A stretch of 64,000 nucleotides of DNA from Psychroserpens algicola (GCF_014526325.1 NZ_JACNMJ010000001.1:682001-746000); one strand, 5' to 3'; shown: positions 1 through 9,666, counted from the stretch's first letter. The notes: generated by a model not told the origin, from the sequence alone. Translations and numbers: made by a program.

Positions 1-1255
1 GAAATCGAATGGTTCCACTTCCACCAAAATTAGAAAATTGACCTTCAGTAAACGCTTCTTCTATGACTAAGGTTCCTTCATCACTAATAATATCTGAACC
101 ATTATACAAATCTGTCAAGTTTATAGTTGAAATTCCTGAACCTGCTGTTTTTTTAATTCCTCCAATACCTTGAATTTGAAAGGAATGATTTGTTCCGCTA
201 TCATAACCAATAGTAATATTATCGGCATTAATATTATAATTAACCAAATTAAAAATTCTAATTCTTCCATTATTAATATTTAAATCTCCTTGATTATGTT
301 CAATATCTGTTTCAAAAGCCCAGATTTCAAAATCATCTTCTATTTCTTTTAAACCAGGACCATCTATAATTAAACTTCCGTAATTAATTAAAAGCGATTG
401 AACATTGACATCTTGTTTTGAAATTTCACCAGCATTCCAAATAATTGTACCTCCAACATTATTATTAATTAATGAATACATCGACAAGTTTCCATTAATG
501 ACAAGCGTATTATTTCTTCCAACGATAATCTCTTTAGCACTTGTAGTACCTGCGCCATCTGTATACGCTATATCACCTACACCAGGTTGGTTAAAATACA
601 CAATGTCGTCTGCGGTTGGGAGACCATTTGGGTCCCAATTGGCAGGATTGTTCCACAGGCCGTCTCCGCCTTCACCATCCCAGGCTATCGCAGAGGCATA
701 ATTTATATCGGTTACTGTATAGTAGATTCCATCAGACTCGCACTCAACACCAAAAGTAACTTCAATACCAGAGGTTTGATTTTCAGGAACAAAAAGAGTT
801 GTTGCTGTACCACATGAACCTTGAGCTCCTTCAATAATTTGAAAAGAATCTCCAATTTGAGGCCCAAATCCAGGCATATAAACTACCATAGAACCGTTAA
901 AAAAGTAATTTCCCTCACAACTTATTTGTGTGAAAATATCAACTTCATTGACATATAATTCTACTGAACTTGTTACATCAACAATAAAGTCACCTAATAA
1001 CACAATATCGCTTTGGGTAAATAGGGACGATCCATTTCTAAGCTCAAGAGTTCCATAAGGTTCAAACGTAAAGCCTTCGTAGTAAACAAAACCATTATCA
1101 ATTAAAATATCATCACCATACTGAGGCACATCAAAATAAGACCAGTTAAAGGGGTCACTCCAACTATAACCATCTCCTTCTCCAGTAAATTCGTTTTGAG
1201 CTAAAGCACTCATTGAGACACAAAGAAGTGTCATAAAAAATAAAATTCGTTTCAT
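1..1255 (-). CDS. Secreted protein, N-terminal part (cut by window edge)
   Basis: An open frame starts with ATG at 1253-1255 and runs without a stop to base 1, so the C-terminus lies outside the window (418 codons seen). The N-terminus MKRILFFMTLLCVSMSALAQ is a clear Sec signal peptide with a cleavage-like ALA-Q. The mature part is rich in Asn, Gly, Ile and Thr. It repeats a motif of the type W-x-G-E-G-D-G-x-W-x-N-P-x-N-W, seen near residues 25-40 and again around residue 195, followed by long beta-prone stretches such as INNGRIRIFNLVNYNI. This looks like a repetitive beta-helix or adhesin-like cell-surface protein, often exported through type IX secretion in Flavobacteria. No sorting domain can be seen because the end is missing. 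The function is not known. Confidence 0.8.
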   Translation of the reverse strand, partial: MKRILFFMTLLCVSMSALAQNEFTGEGDGYSWSDPFNWSYFDVPQYGDDILIDNGFVYYEGFTFEPYGTLELRNGSSLFTQSDIVLLGDFIVDVTSSVELYVNEVDIFTQISCEGNYFFNGSMVVYMPGFGPQIGDSFQIIEGAQGSCGTATTLFVPENQTSGIEVTFGVECESDGIYYTVTDINYASAIAWDGEGGDGLWNNPANWDPNGLPTADDIVYFNQPGVGDIAYTDGAGTTSAKEIIVGRNNTLVINGNLSMYSLINNNVGGTIIWNAGEISKQDVNVQSLLINYGSLIIDGPGLKEIEDDFEIWAFETDIEHNQGDLNINNGRIRIFNLVNYNINADNITIGYDSGTNHSFQIQGIGGIKKTAGSGISTINLTDLYNGSDIISDEGTLVIEEAFTEGQFSNFGGSGTIRF

Positions 1256-1376
1256 AATTAATAGCATTTATATGTTTATATATGGATACATCGAAACACT
1301 ATTTAAATGTGAGCACAAAAAACCAACCTAAATTTTTTACATTTAATTAAGACAAACTTTTTATATTGCAGTAATC

Positions 1377-2693
1377 ATGAAATTCAAACTTCTTTTTATT
1401 CTTGTCTATAGCTTATTGATTTCTTGTAATCAAGAAAACAAGCAGCAACCTATTGATGCCTTTGATACTGAAAACTTAAACTATGCCAACAAAGTTTTAT
1501 TAGAAAGTGTCATGGAAGACGCGTTCACTCCTCCTGTTGCCAGTAGAATTTACGCCTATGCACATCTTGCACATTATATTACATTACAAAGTGTTGAAAA
1601 CGACAGTTTATCTGAAATAACCTCTAAAATAAATGGTTTAGATCAGTTTACCATCCCTGAAACTTCAAATATAGATGCTAAACTTTCGGCCTTATTAGCT
1701 TTTTCTAGAATTGGAAAAAAACTGATTTACTCCGAGCAATATTTTGATGAATTAACAAATACCTTAAAAGCCAAAGCAAAAGAGAAAGGGCTTTCAGAAG
1801 CACATATTAATCGTTCAGAAGATTATGCAGTGTATATTACAAAACAACTTAGTGATTGGATTGATAAAGATATGTATATCGAAACCAGAACATATCCGCG
1901 TTTTACCAGTACCAAAAAACCTGAAAATTGGAGAGAAACGCCTCCAGATTATACCAGTGCCTTAGAGCCTTATTGGGACAACATTAGAACACTCGTTATA
2001 GATAGCGCTAATGTTTATAAAGCTAAACCGCTTCCTGAATATGATACTGACAAAAATTCGGACTTCTATAACATGGTATATCAGGTGTATGAGGAGTCGT
2101 TAAGTTCTACTGAAGAAAAAGGAAAAATTGCCTGGTTTTGGGATTGCAACCCTATTCTAACAGTACATAAAGGACATATGGTGACGACGATTCACAAGTT
2201 TACACCTCCTGGACACTGGCTCAATATTATAAGTCAGATTACAGATAAAGAGCAATCCGACTACTATACTACAACAAAAGCTTATACCTTAACAGCAACA
2301 GCAATGTTTGATGCTATTATAGGTGCTTGGCATGTTAAGTACAAAACCGATTTGGTAAGACCTGTTACTTATATCCAAGAATATATTGATCCTGAATGGA
2401 GCCCTATTTTACAAACACCTCCTTTTCCTGAATACACAAGTGGTCACAGTGCAACGTCTGCTTCAGCTGCAGAAATATTGACAACACTATTTGGAGAAAA
2501 CTATGCTTTTACAGATCAAACCCAACTACGATTCGGACTGGAAGAACGTTCTTTTAATTCATTTAAAGAAGCAGCAAATCAAGTGAATTTGAGTCGTTTT
2601 TATGGTGGTATTCACTACATGCAAGGTGTAGAAGAAGGTGGAAAACAAGGTACATTTATTGCTCAACAAATATTAAAAAAACTTCAACCCTAA
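1377..2693 (+). CDS. Vanadium-dependent haloperoxidase-like (PAP2 superfamily) lipoprotein
   Basis: The 438-aa protein has a lipoprotein signal (LLISC, Cys17). The C-terminal half carries the three blocks of the vanadium haloperoxidase/PAP2 phosphatase superfamily: K321 with RP at 328-329, the PEYTSGHS block (SGH at 355-357) and R407-x4-GIH (His413). These residues bind vanadate or phosphate in the family. In haloperoxidases the last block usually continues with an acidic residue; here it reads GIHYMQGVEEG. The enzyme may oxidise halides with peroxide or act as a phosphatase; the sequence alone does not decide. The stop is followed after only 4 nt by the next gene, a giant FG-GAP/ASPIC lipoprotein, so the two are almost certainly co-transcribed. 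Confidence 0.85.
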   Translation: MKFKLLFILVYSLLISCNQENKQQPIDAFDTENLNYANKVLLESVMEDAFTPPVASRIYAYAHLAHYITLQSVENDSLSEITSKINGLDQFTIPETSNIDAKLSALLAFSRIGKKLIYSEQYFDELTNTLKAKAKEKGLSEAHINRSEDYAVYITKQLSDWIDKDMYIETRTYPRFTSTKKPENWRETPPDYTSALEPYWDNIRTLVIDSANVYKAKPLPEYDTDKNSDFYNMVYQVYEESLSSTEEKGKIAWFWDCNPILTVHKGHMVTTIHKFTPPGHWLNIISQITDKEQSDYYTTTKAYTLTATAMFDAIIGAWHVKYKTDLVRPVTYIQEYIDPEWSPILQTPPFPEYTSGHSATSASAAEILTTLFGENYAFTDQTQLRFGLEERSFNSFKEAANQVNLSRFYGGIHYMQGVEEGGKQGTFIAQQILKKLQP

Positions 2694-2697
2694 TACT

Positions 2698-5600
2698 GTG
2701 TATTATCTAAGATTTATAATTGTTTTGAGTAGTCTGCTATTATTTTTCAACTGTAAAAAAGATGAAAAAAATAGCGCTGATAATCCTAAAACAGCTAACA
2801 CACCTACCACTCCCGAACCTGCATTATTTGAGTTTTTAGAACCCTCTCTGACTAATGTTTCTTTTAAGAATGAGATTACCGAAACAGAAACGTTTAACAT
2901 TTTACTCTATGAATACCTTTATAATGGTGGAGGTGTTGCCGTTGGAGATATTAATAACGATGGATTAGACGACATCTATTTCTCTGGTAATACAGTTGAA
3001 AACAAACTCTATTTAAATTTAGGAGACTTCAAATTTAAAGACATCACCAGTACAGCACAAGTTAATGGTGGTAATGGTTTTAAAACCGGTGTAACCATGG
3101 CAGATGTTAACAATGATGGCTATTTAGATATCTATGTTTGTAAATCTGCAGTAAACGAAACCGATTTTAGAAGAAATTTTCTTTATATCAACAATGGCGA
3201 TTTGACATTTACTGAAAGTGGAAAAGCGTACGGTTTAGATGATACTGGATTCTCAGTTCAAGCCTATTTTTTTGATGCTGATGGTGATAATGATTTAGAT
3301 GCCTTTGTTTTGAACCATCCAAGTAACATGGTTGAAGCCAATAGCATAAAAGTTGCTCAAAACGAAAATGGAGAACTAACGATGGTCAAACCTAAATCGT
3401 ATGAACATATCTCAAACCGACTTTATGAAAATAACAACAATCGCTTTAAAGATATCTCTGAAAAATCTGGTGTCTTAAATGATGCTTTTAGCTTAAGTGC
3501 AGTTATTGGTGATTTTAATAATGACTTTAAACCCGATATTTATGTGTGTAATGATTATATAAAACCCGATAGGTTATTTATAAATAAAGGAGGAAATCGA
3601 TTTGTTGATGAAATTGAATCCTATTTTAATCATACATCTTTCTCCTCAATGGGATCTGATTTTGCCGATGTGAATAACGATGGAAATTTTGACTTATTGA
3701 CCTTAGATATGTCTCCAAAAGAAAACTACAGACGAAAAATGATGATGATGGCTCAAAACTATGATAAGTTTGAGAAAATGACAACCTATCAGTTTGGAAC
3801 ACAATATTCGGCAAATGCTTTACAAATAAATAATGGTAATAATCATTTTTCGAATATTGCTTTTTTAGACAATCTGGCACAAACCGAATGGAGCTGGAGC
3901 ACACTACTGGCCGATTTTGATAACGATGGTCTTAAAGATATTCATATTACTAATGGTTATAAAAGAGATGTCACTAATAATGACTATGCGCGATACAAAA
4001 TGGATGTGCTTCAAAAGCAATTTAATGCTAAAGAAATATCCTTAAAGCATTGGATAGAAGAAATCCCAAGTCAGCCTGTTTCTGCATTCTTATTTAAAAA
4101 TCAGGGTCAAAGTAGATTTGAAGATGTATCTCATACTTGGAATAGCGGTCACGCCACATTTTCTAATGGTTCGGCGTATTCAGACTTAAACAATGATGGA
4201 TATCTAGATCTTATTGTCAATAATATAAATGAGTTGCCATTTATCATGAAAAATAAAGGTGGTAGTTTATTTGACAATGCGTATTTAAGCCTTGAACTTG
4301 AATACAAAAAAGGAAAAACGAATATTGGAACTCTAGCAAAATTAACTCTCACTGACGGATCTGTTTTAACTGAATTATACAATCCCACTCGTGGATTTTT
4401 ATCATCATCACAACACCGTTTACATTTTGGTATAAAAAAGGGCTTAGCTGTTGAAACACTTGAAGTTATTTGGCCAGATCAACAAGTTCAGCGTATCGAG
4501 AAACCCGAATTAAATCAAATTCTAAACATTAGCAGAACTTCAAATCCGAAGTATATCAATTCTAATATGACTTCTAAATATTTTGAAGATGCAACATCAA
4601 AACTAAGTGACGCTTTTACACATACAGAAAATGATTATATAGATTTTAAACGTGAAATTTTATTACACCATAAATACAGTGAAGAAGGACCAGCAGTAGC
4701 TATCGCAGATGTTAATAGTGATGGCTTGGAGGATGTCTATTTAGGTGGTGCTTTAGGCTTTGCAGGGAAATTACTCCTACAAACCTCATCAGGAGGTTTT
4801 AAATTAGAACCGCAAACCGATTTTGATTCAGACCGTATATTTGAAGATACTGACGCCTTGTTTTTTGATGCCAATTTAGATGGACATTTAGATTTATACG
4901 TCGTTAGCGGCGGAAATGAACATCAGGCCAATTCTAAAAACTACATAGACCGTTTATATATTAATAATGGAAATGGTCAATTTATAAAAGATACAGCAGC
5001 AATTCCTGATATTTTTGTAAGTGGCTCGGTTATTAAGGTTCATGATATTGATAATGATGGTCAATTGGATGTCTTTATTGGCGGACGTGTTACTCCTGGT
5101 CGTTATCCGGAAATTCCTAAAAGTTACCTTTTAAAAAATGATAATGGTGTATTTAAAGACGTCACATCACAATGGTCTCAAGGGCTTTCAAATATTGGAA
5201 TGGTTACTGATGCTGAATTTTCAGATATAAATAATGATGGCATAAAAGAACTTATCGTTGCCGGAGAATGGATGTCGGTTTCTGTATTTCAAATGGAAAA
5301 TAACCAATTCGTTAATTCAAGTAAAAACTTTAATCTGACAGACACTAAGGGTTGGTGGAGATCAATTACTGTGAGCGACATCAACAATGATGGTTATAAT
5401 GATATTCTAGCTGGAAATTTAGGACTAAATTCTTTTTTCAAAGCATCTCAAGCAGAACCAGCAACATTACATTATAAAGATTTTGATAACAATGGAAGCG
5501 TTGATGCCATATTATCAACCTATGTCAATAACGTAAGTTATCCTGTACACAACCGAGACCGAATGCTCAGCCATATGGTGATGTTAAAAAAGCGTTTCAC

Positions 5601-6054
5601 CCGATACGACCCTTATGCAAACGCTACAGTTCTTGATTTATTTACTGCTGAAGAATTGAAAGACGTTAAGGTTTTAGAGGCAAATCATTTTGAACACACC
5701 CTGTTTTTGAATCAAGGCGGTCAATCTTTTACACTAAAAGTACTCGCTAATGACACTCAAATATCTGTATTAAATGATGCCCTTATTTTAGACCTCAATC
5801 AAGATGGTAAAAAAGATATAATTACTGGTGGAAATTTTTACGGAACCGATGCAGAATTTGGCAGATACGATGCATCAATAGGTACTGTTTTAATGCATAC
5901 AGAGGATTCTAATTTTAAAAGTATTTCCAGTTCTGAAAGTGGCTTTAATATTCCGGGTAATGTGCAACATGTAAAACCAATTACCATAAATAAAGACCAA
6001 TATATTTTAATTGTCAGAAACAATGATAAATGTAGTTTATTGAAACTAAAATAA
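2698..6054 (+). CDS. FG-GAP/VCBS-repeat lipoprotein with ASPIC/UnbV domain (CRTAC1-like)
   Basis: The 1118-aa protein starts with GTG, 4 nt after the preceding stop, followed by a lipoprotein signal (LLLFFNC, Cys about residue 19). Many calcium-binding beta-propeller blades of the form D-x-N-N-D-G-x-x-D are present, for example DINNDGLDDIYF, DVNNDGYLDIYV and DADGDNDLDAFV. They form two propeller-like halves separated by an ASPIC/UnbV segment around residues 540-615 (GTLAKLTLTDG, then HFGIKKG and EVIWPDQQ). Such proteins sit on the cell surface in Bacteroidota, and their function is not settled. Pairing with the haloperoxidase-like gene suggests a shared surface role. A palindromic terminator follows at 6071-6094. 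Confidence 0.88.
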   Translation: MYYLRFIIVLSSLLLFFNCKKDEKNSADNPKTANTPTTPEPALFEFLEPSLTNVSFKNEITETETFNILLYEYLYNGGGVAVGDINNDGLDDIYFSGNTVENKLYLNLGDFKFKDITSTAQVNGGNGFKTGVTMADVNNDGYLDIYVCKSAVNETDFRRNFLYINNGDLTFTESGKAYGLDDTGFSVQAYFFDADGDNDLDAFVLNHPSNMVEANSIKVAQNENGELTMVKPKSYEHISNRLYENNNNRFKDISEKSGVLNDAFSLSAVIGDFNNDFKPDIYVCNDYIKPDRLFINKGGNRFVDEIESYFNHTSFSSMGSDFADVNNDGNFDLLTLDMSPKENYRRKMMMMAQNYDKFEKMTTYQFGTQYSANALQINNGNNHFSNIAFLDNLAQTEWSWSTLLADFDNDGLKDIHITNGYKRDVTNNDYARYKMDVLQKQFNAKEISLKHWIEEIPSQPVSAFLFKNQGQSRFEDVSHTWNSGHATFSNGSAYSDLNNDGYLDLIVNNINELPFIMKNKGGSLFDNAYLSLELEYKKGKTNIGTLAKLTLTDGSVLTELYNPTRGFLSSSQHRLHFGIKKGLAVETLEVIWPDQQVQRIEKPELNQILNISRTSNPKYINSNMTSKYFEDATSKLSDAFTHTENDYIDFKREILLHHKYSEEGPAVAIADVNSDGLEDVYLGGALGFAGKLLLQTSSGGFKLEPQTDFDSDRIFEDTDALFFDANLDGHLDLYVVSGGNEHQANSKNYIDRLYINNGNGQFIKDTAAIPDIFVSGSVIKVHDIDNDGQLDVFIGGRVTPGRYPEIPKSYLLKNDNGVFKDVTSQWSQGLSNIGMVTDAEFSDINNDGIKELIVAGEWMSVSVFQMENNQFVNSSKNFNLTDTKGWWRSITVSDINNDGYNDILAGNLGLNSFFKASQAEPATLHYKDFDNNGSVDAILSTYVNNVSYPVHNRDRMLSHMVMLKKRFTRYDPYANATVLDLFTAEELKDVKVLEANHFEHTLFLNQGGQSFTLKVLANDTQISVLNDALILDLNQDGKKDIITGGNFYGTDAEFGRYDASIGTVLMHTEDSNFKSISSSESGFNIPGNVQHVKPITINKDQYILIVRNNDKCSLLKLK

Positions 6055-6070
6055 TACAGTGTAGAAGCAA

Positions 6071-6094
6071 AAAGCACCTTAATTAAGGTGCTTT
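6071..6094. terminator. Bidirectional intrinsic terminator (24-bp perfect palindrome)
   Basis: AAAGCACCTT, a 4-nt AATT centre, then AAGGTGCTTT form a perfect inverted repeat between two convergent genes ending at 6054 and 6119. It is flanked by A- and T-rich ends and could stop transcription from both sides. Confidence 0.8.
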
Positions 6095-6118
6095 AAGTGT
6101 TGTAAGTTAAGTTTCGAT

Positions 6119-6694
6119 TTATAAGGTAAAATGTTCTGCAAATCGACGTTTTCCTGAAGTCATTCGAATGTAATAATCTCCTTTTTGCTCTTCAGATAGT
6201 GCATAAACACGCTCTAAGATTTTATCACCTTCTAATACGTCTTTATAAATAATCTCATCATTATAATAAAGTGCAACTTTTAAAGGTTCATTATCTAATG
6301 CCAATTGGGAGACATACAGTTGATTGTTATCTAATCTTGCCATAGGTTTAAAAACCCTTGAATCTCTGTACGTTAAAAATGTAACCTTATTAGCGTCGAT
6401 TTTAAAAGGCTTAACAAGAATTTCTACATCTTTATCTAACTCAATAGTGTAATATCCATCTTCTAAGGCTGTAAGATCAAAGTGTTTTGCATATTTACCT
6501 TGTCCTGAAATAACCTCTTTATGTAATATAACTCCCTGACTATCTTTTAGAGTCAATTGATATCCCTTTTTAACATCAAGAAATTCGAATTTAGTCATAC
6601 GAATTGCTGGAGTTCCATCTTTAATTCCTTCTGCGTAGCCTATTACAATAGTTAACATCATTGCTACAATTAATACTTTTTTCATTGTTTTCAT
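6119..6694 (-). CDS. Small secreted beta-sheet protein of unknown function
   Basis: The protein is about 192 aa from the ATG at 6692-6694 (MKTMKKVLIVAMMLT...GYAEG), a typical signal peptide. A longer frame reaching 6769 was not used, because a promoter-like TACATTTG lies inside that extension at 6724-6731 on this strand. The mature part consists of short alternating beta strands with patterns such as YQLTLKDSQGVILHKEVISG and DGYYTIELDKD. This resembles the DUF3244-like or sorting-domain-like fold that many Bacteroidota use as a small periplasmic beta-sandwich. No catalytic residues are apparent. It ends against the shared terminator at 6071-6094 and faces the divergent AraC gene. Confidence 0.75.
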   Translation of the reverse strand: MKTMKKVLIVAMMLTIVIGYAEGIKDGTPAIRMTKFEFLDVKKGYQLTLKDSQGVILHKEVISGQGKYAKHFDLTALEDGYYTIELDKDVEILVKPFKIDANKVTFLTYRDSRVFKPMARLDNNQLYVSQLALDNEPLKVALYYNDEIIYKDVLEGDKILERVYALSEEQKGDYYIRMTSGKRRFAEHFTL

Positions 6695-6723
6695 CACGAT
6701 ATAGGTTTTAATGATTAACAGTA

Positions 6724-6731
6724 CAAATGTA
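6724..6731 (-). promoter_or_regulatory. -7 promoter element (TACATTTG)
   Basis: On the minus strand this octamer matches the Bacteroidota TAnnTTTG element, about 30 bp before the chosen start at 6694. A second match, TAAATTTG, lies at 6767-6774. Confidence 0.45.
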
Positions 6732-6773
6732 TGACGCTTTAGTCCCTTAGAAAACAACAGATTTGGCAAATTT

Positions 6774-6836
6774 ATATAGTATATTAACTTTAATAATTCA
6801 ATAAAATTTACTTTAAGTTAATATAGTATACTTTTG
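6774..6836. promoter_or_regulatory. Repeat-rich control region between divergent genes
   Basis: A perfect 10-bp inverted repeat, ATATTAACTT (6781-6790) and AAGTTAATAT (6815-6824), overlaps a 10-bp direct repeat ATATAGTATA (6774-6783 and 6821-6830). The rightmost copy runs into a TACTTTTG -7-like element (6829-6836), and a second, TAATTTTG, lies at 6873-6880. It is a plausible binding site for the neighbouring AraC regulator. Confidence 0.4.
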
Positions 6837-6897
6837 TGATAATTTTGAATAGAAAATAAAAATCAAATACTGTAATTTTGTAAGTAACATAATTACT

Positions 6898-7770
6898 ATG
6901 AAGCAAAGAAAACCTACTTTAGAAAAGATTAGTCCGAATTTTGGAAGTTCAGTGTTTGTAAAAAAAGGCACTTCCGAAGATAATGAAAGTAAGCCCTTCT
7001 GGCATTTTCACCCAGAAATAGAATTGGTCTATGTCAACAAAGGACAAGGAAAGCGTCATATTGGTAATCATCTGTCGTATTTTAACAATAGTCAGTTGAT
7101 TTTAATTGGTTCTAACTTACCACATAATGGGTTTACAGATCGATTAACTCAACATGGCTCTGAAGTTCTGGTACAATTTAGACCTGAATTTTTAGGAGAT
7201 AATTTCTTCGATATTCCAGAAATGACCGCTATTAACGCCCTCTTTGAACGTGCTAAAAACGGAATTTTGTTCAAACCCGAAACTAAACGTCGAGTTGGTA
7301 AAAAAATTCAAAAGCTTAATGAAGTAGAAGGCTTTGAACGTGTGATGCTACTCTTAAAGATTTTAGATAAGCTCTCTAAAGCTAAAGATTATGAAATTTT
7401 AAATGCTGACGGGTTTGTTTTTGAAACCGAACTTCAGGATAGTGCTAAAATTGATATCATATACAAACACATTAATAACAACTTTCAAAATCATATATCA
7501 CTTGATGAAATTGCCGAAAAAGTAAGCATGACCGTTCCTGCATTTTGCAGATACTTTAAAAAATCAACTGGAAAGACCTTTACAAAACTCGTGAATGAGT
7601 ATCGCATTGTTCATGCGACTAAACTACTTTCGGAAAGCCAAATTACTATTGCTGATGTTGCTTTTGAATGCGGTTTCAATAACTTTTCACATTTCAATAA
7701 ACTATTTAAAGAGTTCACTGGAAAAAGTGCTTCAAAATATAGAGGAGAACTTAAACTAATGGTTAAATAA
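6898..7770 (+). CDS. AraC-family transcriptional regulator with N-terminal cupin
   Basis: The 290-aa protein has an N-terminal cupin-like sensor region (residues about 25-90, with FWHFHPEIELVYVNKGQG typical of small-molecule-binding AraC proteins). The C-terminus holds the paired helix-turn-helix AraC domain (about 190-285), seen in SLDEIAEKVSMTVPAFCRYFKK and ADVAFECGFNNFSHFNKLFK. The family binds tandem half-sites near promoters and often its own. Upstream repeats at 6774-6836 are candidate operators. A 57-aa frame follows after 15 nt. The ligand and target genes cannot be read from sequence. Confidence 0.92.
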   Translation: MKQRKPTLEKISPNFGSSVFVKKGTSEDNESKPFWHFHPEIELVYVNKGQGKRHIGNHLSYFNNSQLILIGSNLPHNGFTDRLTQHGSEVLVQFRPEFLGDNFFDIPEMTAINALFERAKNGILFKPETKRRVGKKIQKLNEVEGFERVMLLLKILDKLSKAKDYEILNADGFVFETELQDSAKIDIIYKHINNNFQNHISLDEIAEKVSMTVPAFCRYFKKSTGKTFTKLVNEYRIVHATKLLSESQITIADVAFECGFNNFSHFNKLFKEFTGKSASKYRGELKLMVK

Positions 7771-7785
7771 TTTAGCTTGCTAAAG

Positions 7786-7959
7786 ATGAAAGATAAGATA
7801 GAGACAACTTTAGAGTATTATCAAACAAAAGAGAGGCAAATACTTGATGCTGTTAATTCTAATTCTAAGTTAACTGCTGAAGATATTATTCATTATGGTG
7901 AAGAAATGGCTATTATTGTTTATAAAATAACAGCTTTAGAGATTGCCAAAGAAAATTAA
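7786..7959 (+). CDS. Small acidic helical protein, unknown
   Basis: The 57-aa product starts at the ATG at 7786-7788, 15 nt after the AraC gene stop; a TTG start 9 nt earlier is possible. The sequence is almost entirely alpha-helix-prone and charged (IETTLEYYQTKERQILDAVN, then EDIIHYGEEMAIIVYKITAL). It has no Cys, signal or transmembrane segment. Its position suggests co-transcription with the regulator. It ends 4 nt before the convergent HD-domain gene, so it fills the available space, which supports a real gene. The function is unknown. Confidence 0.55.
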   Translation: MKDKIETTLEYYQTKERQILDAVNSNSKLTAEDIIHYGEEMAIIVYKITALEIAKEN

Positions 7960-7962
7960 GAT

Positions 7963-8619
7963 TTATTTTTCTCCATCCCATTCGGCATAGAACTGTTTCA
8001 AAAACCCTTCCATATACTGATGCCTTTCTAGAGCAATTTTTTGCCCTGTTTTAGTGTGCATTCTATCCTTTAATAGTAAAAGCTTTTCATAAAAATGATT
8101 AATCGTAGGTGCTGTAGAAGCTTTATAGGCTTCCTTGGTCATATGCAAATTTGGCTTAATTGATGGATCAAACAATTTACGGTTTTTAAAACCTCCATAA
8201 TTAAAGGTTCTGGCAATTCCTATGGCGCCTAATGCATCGAGTCGATCGGCATCCTGAACCACATCAAGTTCTGGAGAACGAAACTGTTGTTCTTCATTTC
8301 CACCTTTAAAAGACACATGTTTTATGATCTTAACAACATGCTCAATTACAGCAGAATCTACATTTAATCTGAACAAAAACTCACGTGCTTTCTGAGGGCC
8401 GATTGTTTCATCTCCATCATGAAATTTACTATCGGCGATGTCGTGTAACAAAGCACCTAAAGCCACTACAAATTGATCTACTTTTTCATGTTTAGAAATT
8501 AGTAATGCGTTATTATAAACTCTTAAGATATGAAACCAATCGTGTCCACCTTCGGCTTTTTCAAGTTCTTTTTTTACAAAAGCCTTAGTTTGTTTTATAA
8601 TCGTTTCTGAAGTATTCAT
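7963..8619 (-). CDS. HD-domain phosphohydrolase (YedJ-like)
   Basis: The 218-aa protein carries the HD-family metal ligands in order: H in GGHDWFHILRVYNNAL, then the paired HD in GALLHDIADSKFHDGDE, and a late D in QDADRLDALGAIG. This pattern belongs to the cytosolic HD phosphohydrolases of the YedJ/YpgQ type, which act on nucleotides or related phosphoesters. Its physiological substrate is not known. There is no signal peptide. The gene lies downstream of the desaturase on the opposite side of a short gap (8620-8676) and converges with the small helical gene. Confidence 0.9.
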   Translation of the reverse strand: MNTSETIIKQTKAFVKKELEKAEGGHDWFHILRVYNNALLISKHEKVDQFVVALGALLHDIADSKFHDGDETIGPQKAREFLFRLNVDSAVIEHVVKIIKHVSFKGGNEEQQFRSPELDVVQDADRLDALGAIGIARTFNYGGFKNRKLFDPSIKPNLHMTKEAYKASTAPTINHFYEKLLLLKDRMHTKTGQKIALERHQYMEGFLKQFYAEWDGEK

Positions 8620-8676
8620 TATTTAAAATTAAAAGTCTTTCAAGTTCTAAAAATAAATGATCAATGTTGTATTGAA

Positions 8677-9666
8677 TTATTTCAAACGCGCAGGTTCAAC
8701 CCATTTAAATTGGTAAGAGTTTTCCGGAATGGTTATTCGGTCTGCTAGTCGTAACATTCGCGCAGGTAATTTCATTAAATAATCTCTTGCTCTTTCGGCA
8801 TCATCAGAAAGATTTTTAATATTACTAATATCCCATCTATCGATTAATTTTTGCAAAATATCAACATAATCGGCAGATGTATATACACCAATTCGCTGAG
8901 CTGTATTTGAAAACTCTTCAAATGCAGTCCCAATTTTATCTCCAGATTCTCTAAGGAAATGTGCTGGCATGGCTATTTTTTTCTTCATCATATAATGAAA
9001 AGCCATCATCATCTGACTCGGATCTACCTCAAAAATGCGCTCTACAAATTCAGAATACGCATGATGGTGTCGCATTTCATCACCAGAAATAATTTTACAC
9101 ATCTTTGCTAATTGCTTATTACCTTTTTCTTTGGCAATCTTAGCAACTCTATTATGGGAAATATAAGTAGCCAGCTCTTGAAAACTTGTATACACGAAGT
9201 TTTTATAAGGGTCTCTATCTGTACCAATATCAAAGCCATCTGCAATAAGATACTGAGTCGTTTTTTCTATTTCTCGCATATTGACTCGTCCCGATAGATA
9301 CAAATATTTATTAAGCACATCTCCATGTCTGTTTTCTTCGGCTGTCCAGTGCATAACCCATTTTGACCAGCTATTTCGTCCAACCTGATCAACGCCTTCT
9401 ACGTCCATCAACCAAGATTCATACGATGGTAACGCTTCTTCTGTAATCATATCTCCAACTAAAACTACCCAGAAATCATAGGGCAATTCTTTTGAAAGTT
9501 CTCTAATTTCTTTTACCTCATCATAAAAGTTATCACTTTCAGAATCTGGTAAAAAATCTGTAGGTTGCCAGATTTTTTCAATAGGAATCAGGTATTTTTC
9601 GATAAGATGATCAACATCTTTTTCGAGATGTTGCATAACTTCCAGCCGTACATTTTTCAGCGACAT
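8677..9666 (-). CDS. Acyl-ACP desaturase (stearoyl-ACP desaturase family)
   Basis: The 329-aa protein is a soluble di-iron desaturase. Iron ligands are visible in the two classic helices: TAEENRHG (Glu110/Glu111, His114) and GDEMRHHHAY (Glu197, His200). It would introduce a cis double bond into acyl-ACP, producing unsaturated fatty acids for the membrane. The gene starts 18 nt after the stop of the plsC-like acyltransferase gene. The two probably form a lipid-synthesis operon: one makes unsaturated chains and the other loads acyl chains onto lysophosphatidate. Confidence 0.93.
   Translation of the reverse strand: MSLKNVRLEVMQHLEKDVDHLIEKYLIPIEKIWQPTDFLPDSESDNFYDEVKEIRELSKELPYDFWVVLVGDMITEEALPSYESWLMDVEGVDQVGRNSWSKWVMHWTAEENRHGDVLNKYLYLSGRVNMREIEKTTQYLIADGFDIGTDRDPYKNFVYTSFQELATYISHNRVAKIAKEKGNKQLAKMCKIISGDEMRHHHAYSEFVERIFEVDPSQMMMAFHYMMKKKIAMPAHFLRESGDKIGTAFEEFSNTAQRIGVYTSADYVDILQKLIDRWDISNIKNLSDDAERARDYLMKLPARMLRLADRITIPENSYQFKWVEPARLK

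Noticed and set aside
6695-6769. Extended N-terminus for the small secreted protein
   Set aside because: The extension hides the signal peptide and contains a promoter-like TACATTTG element.
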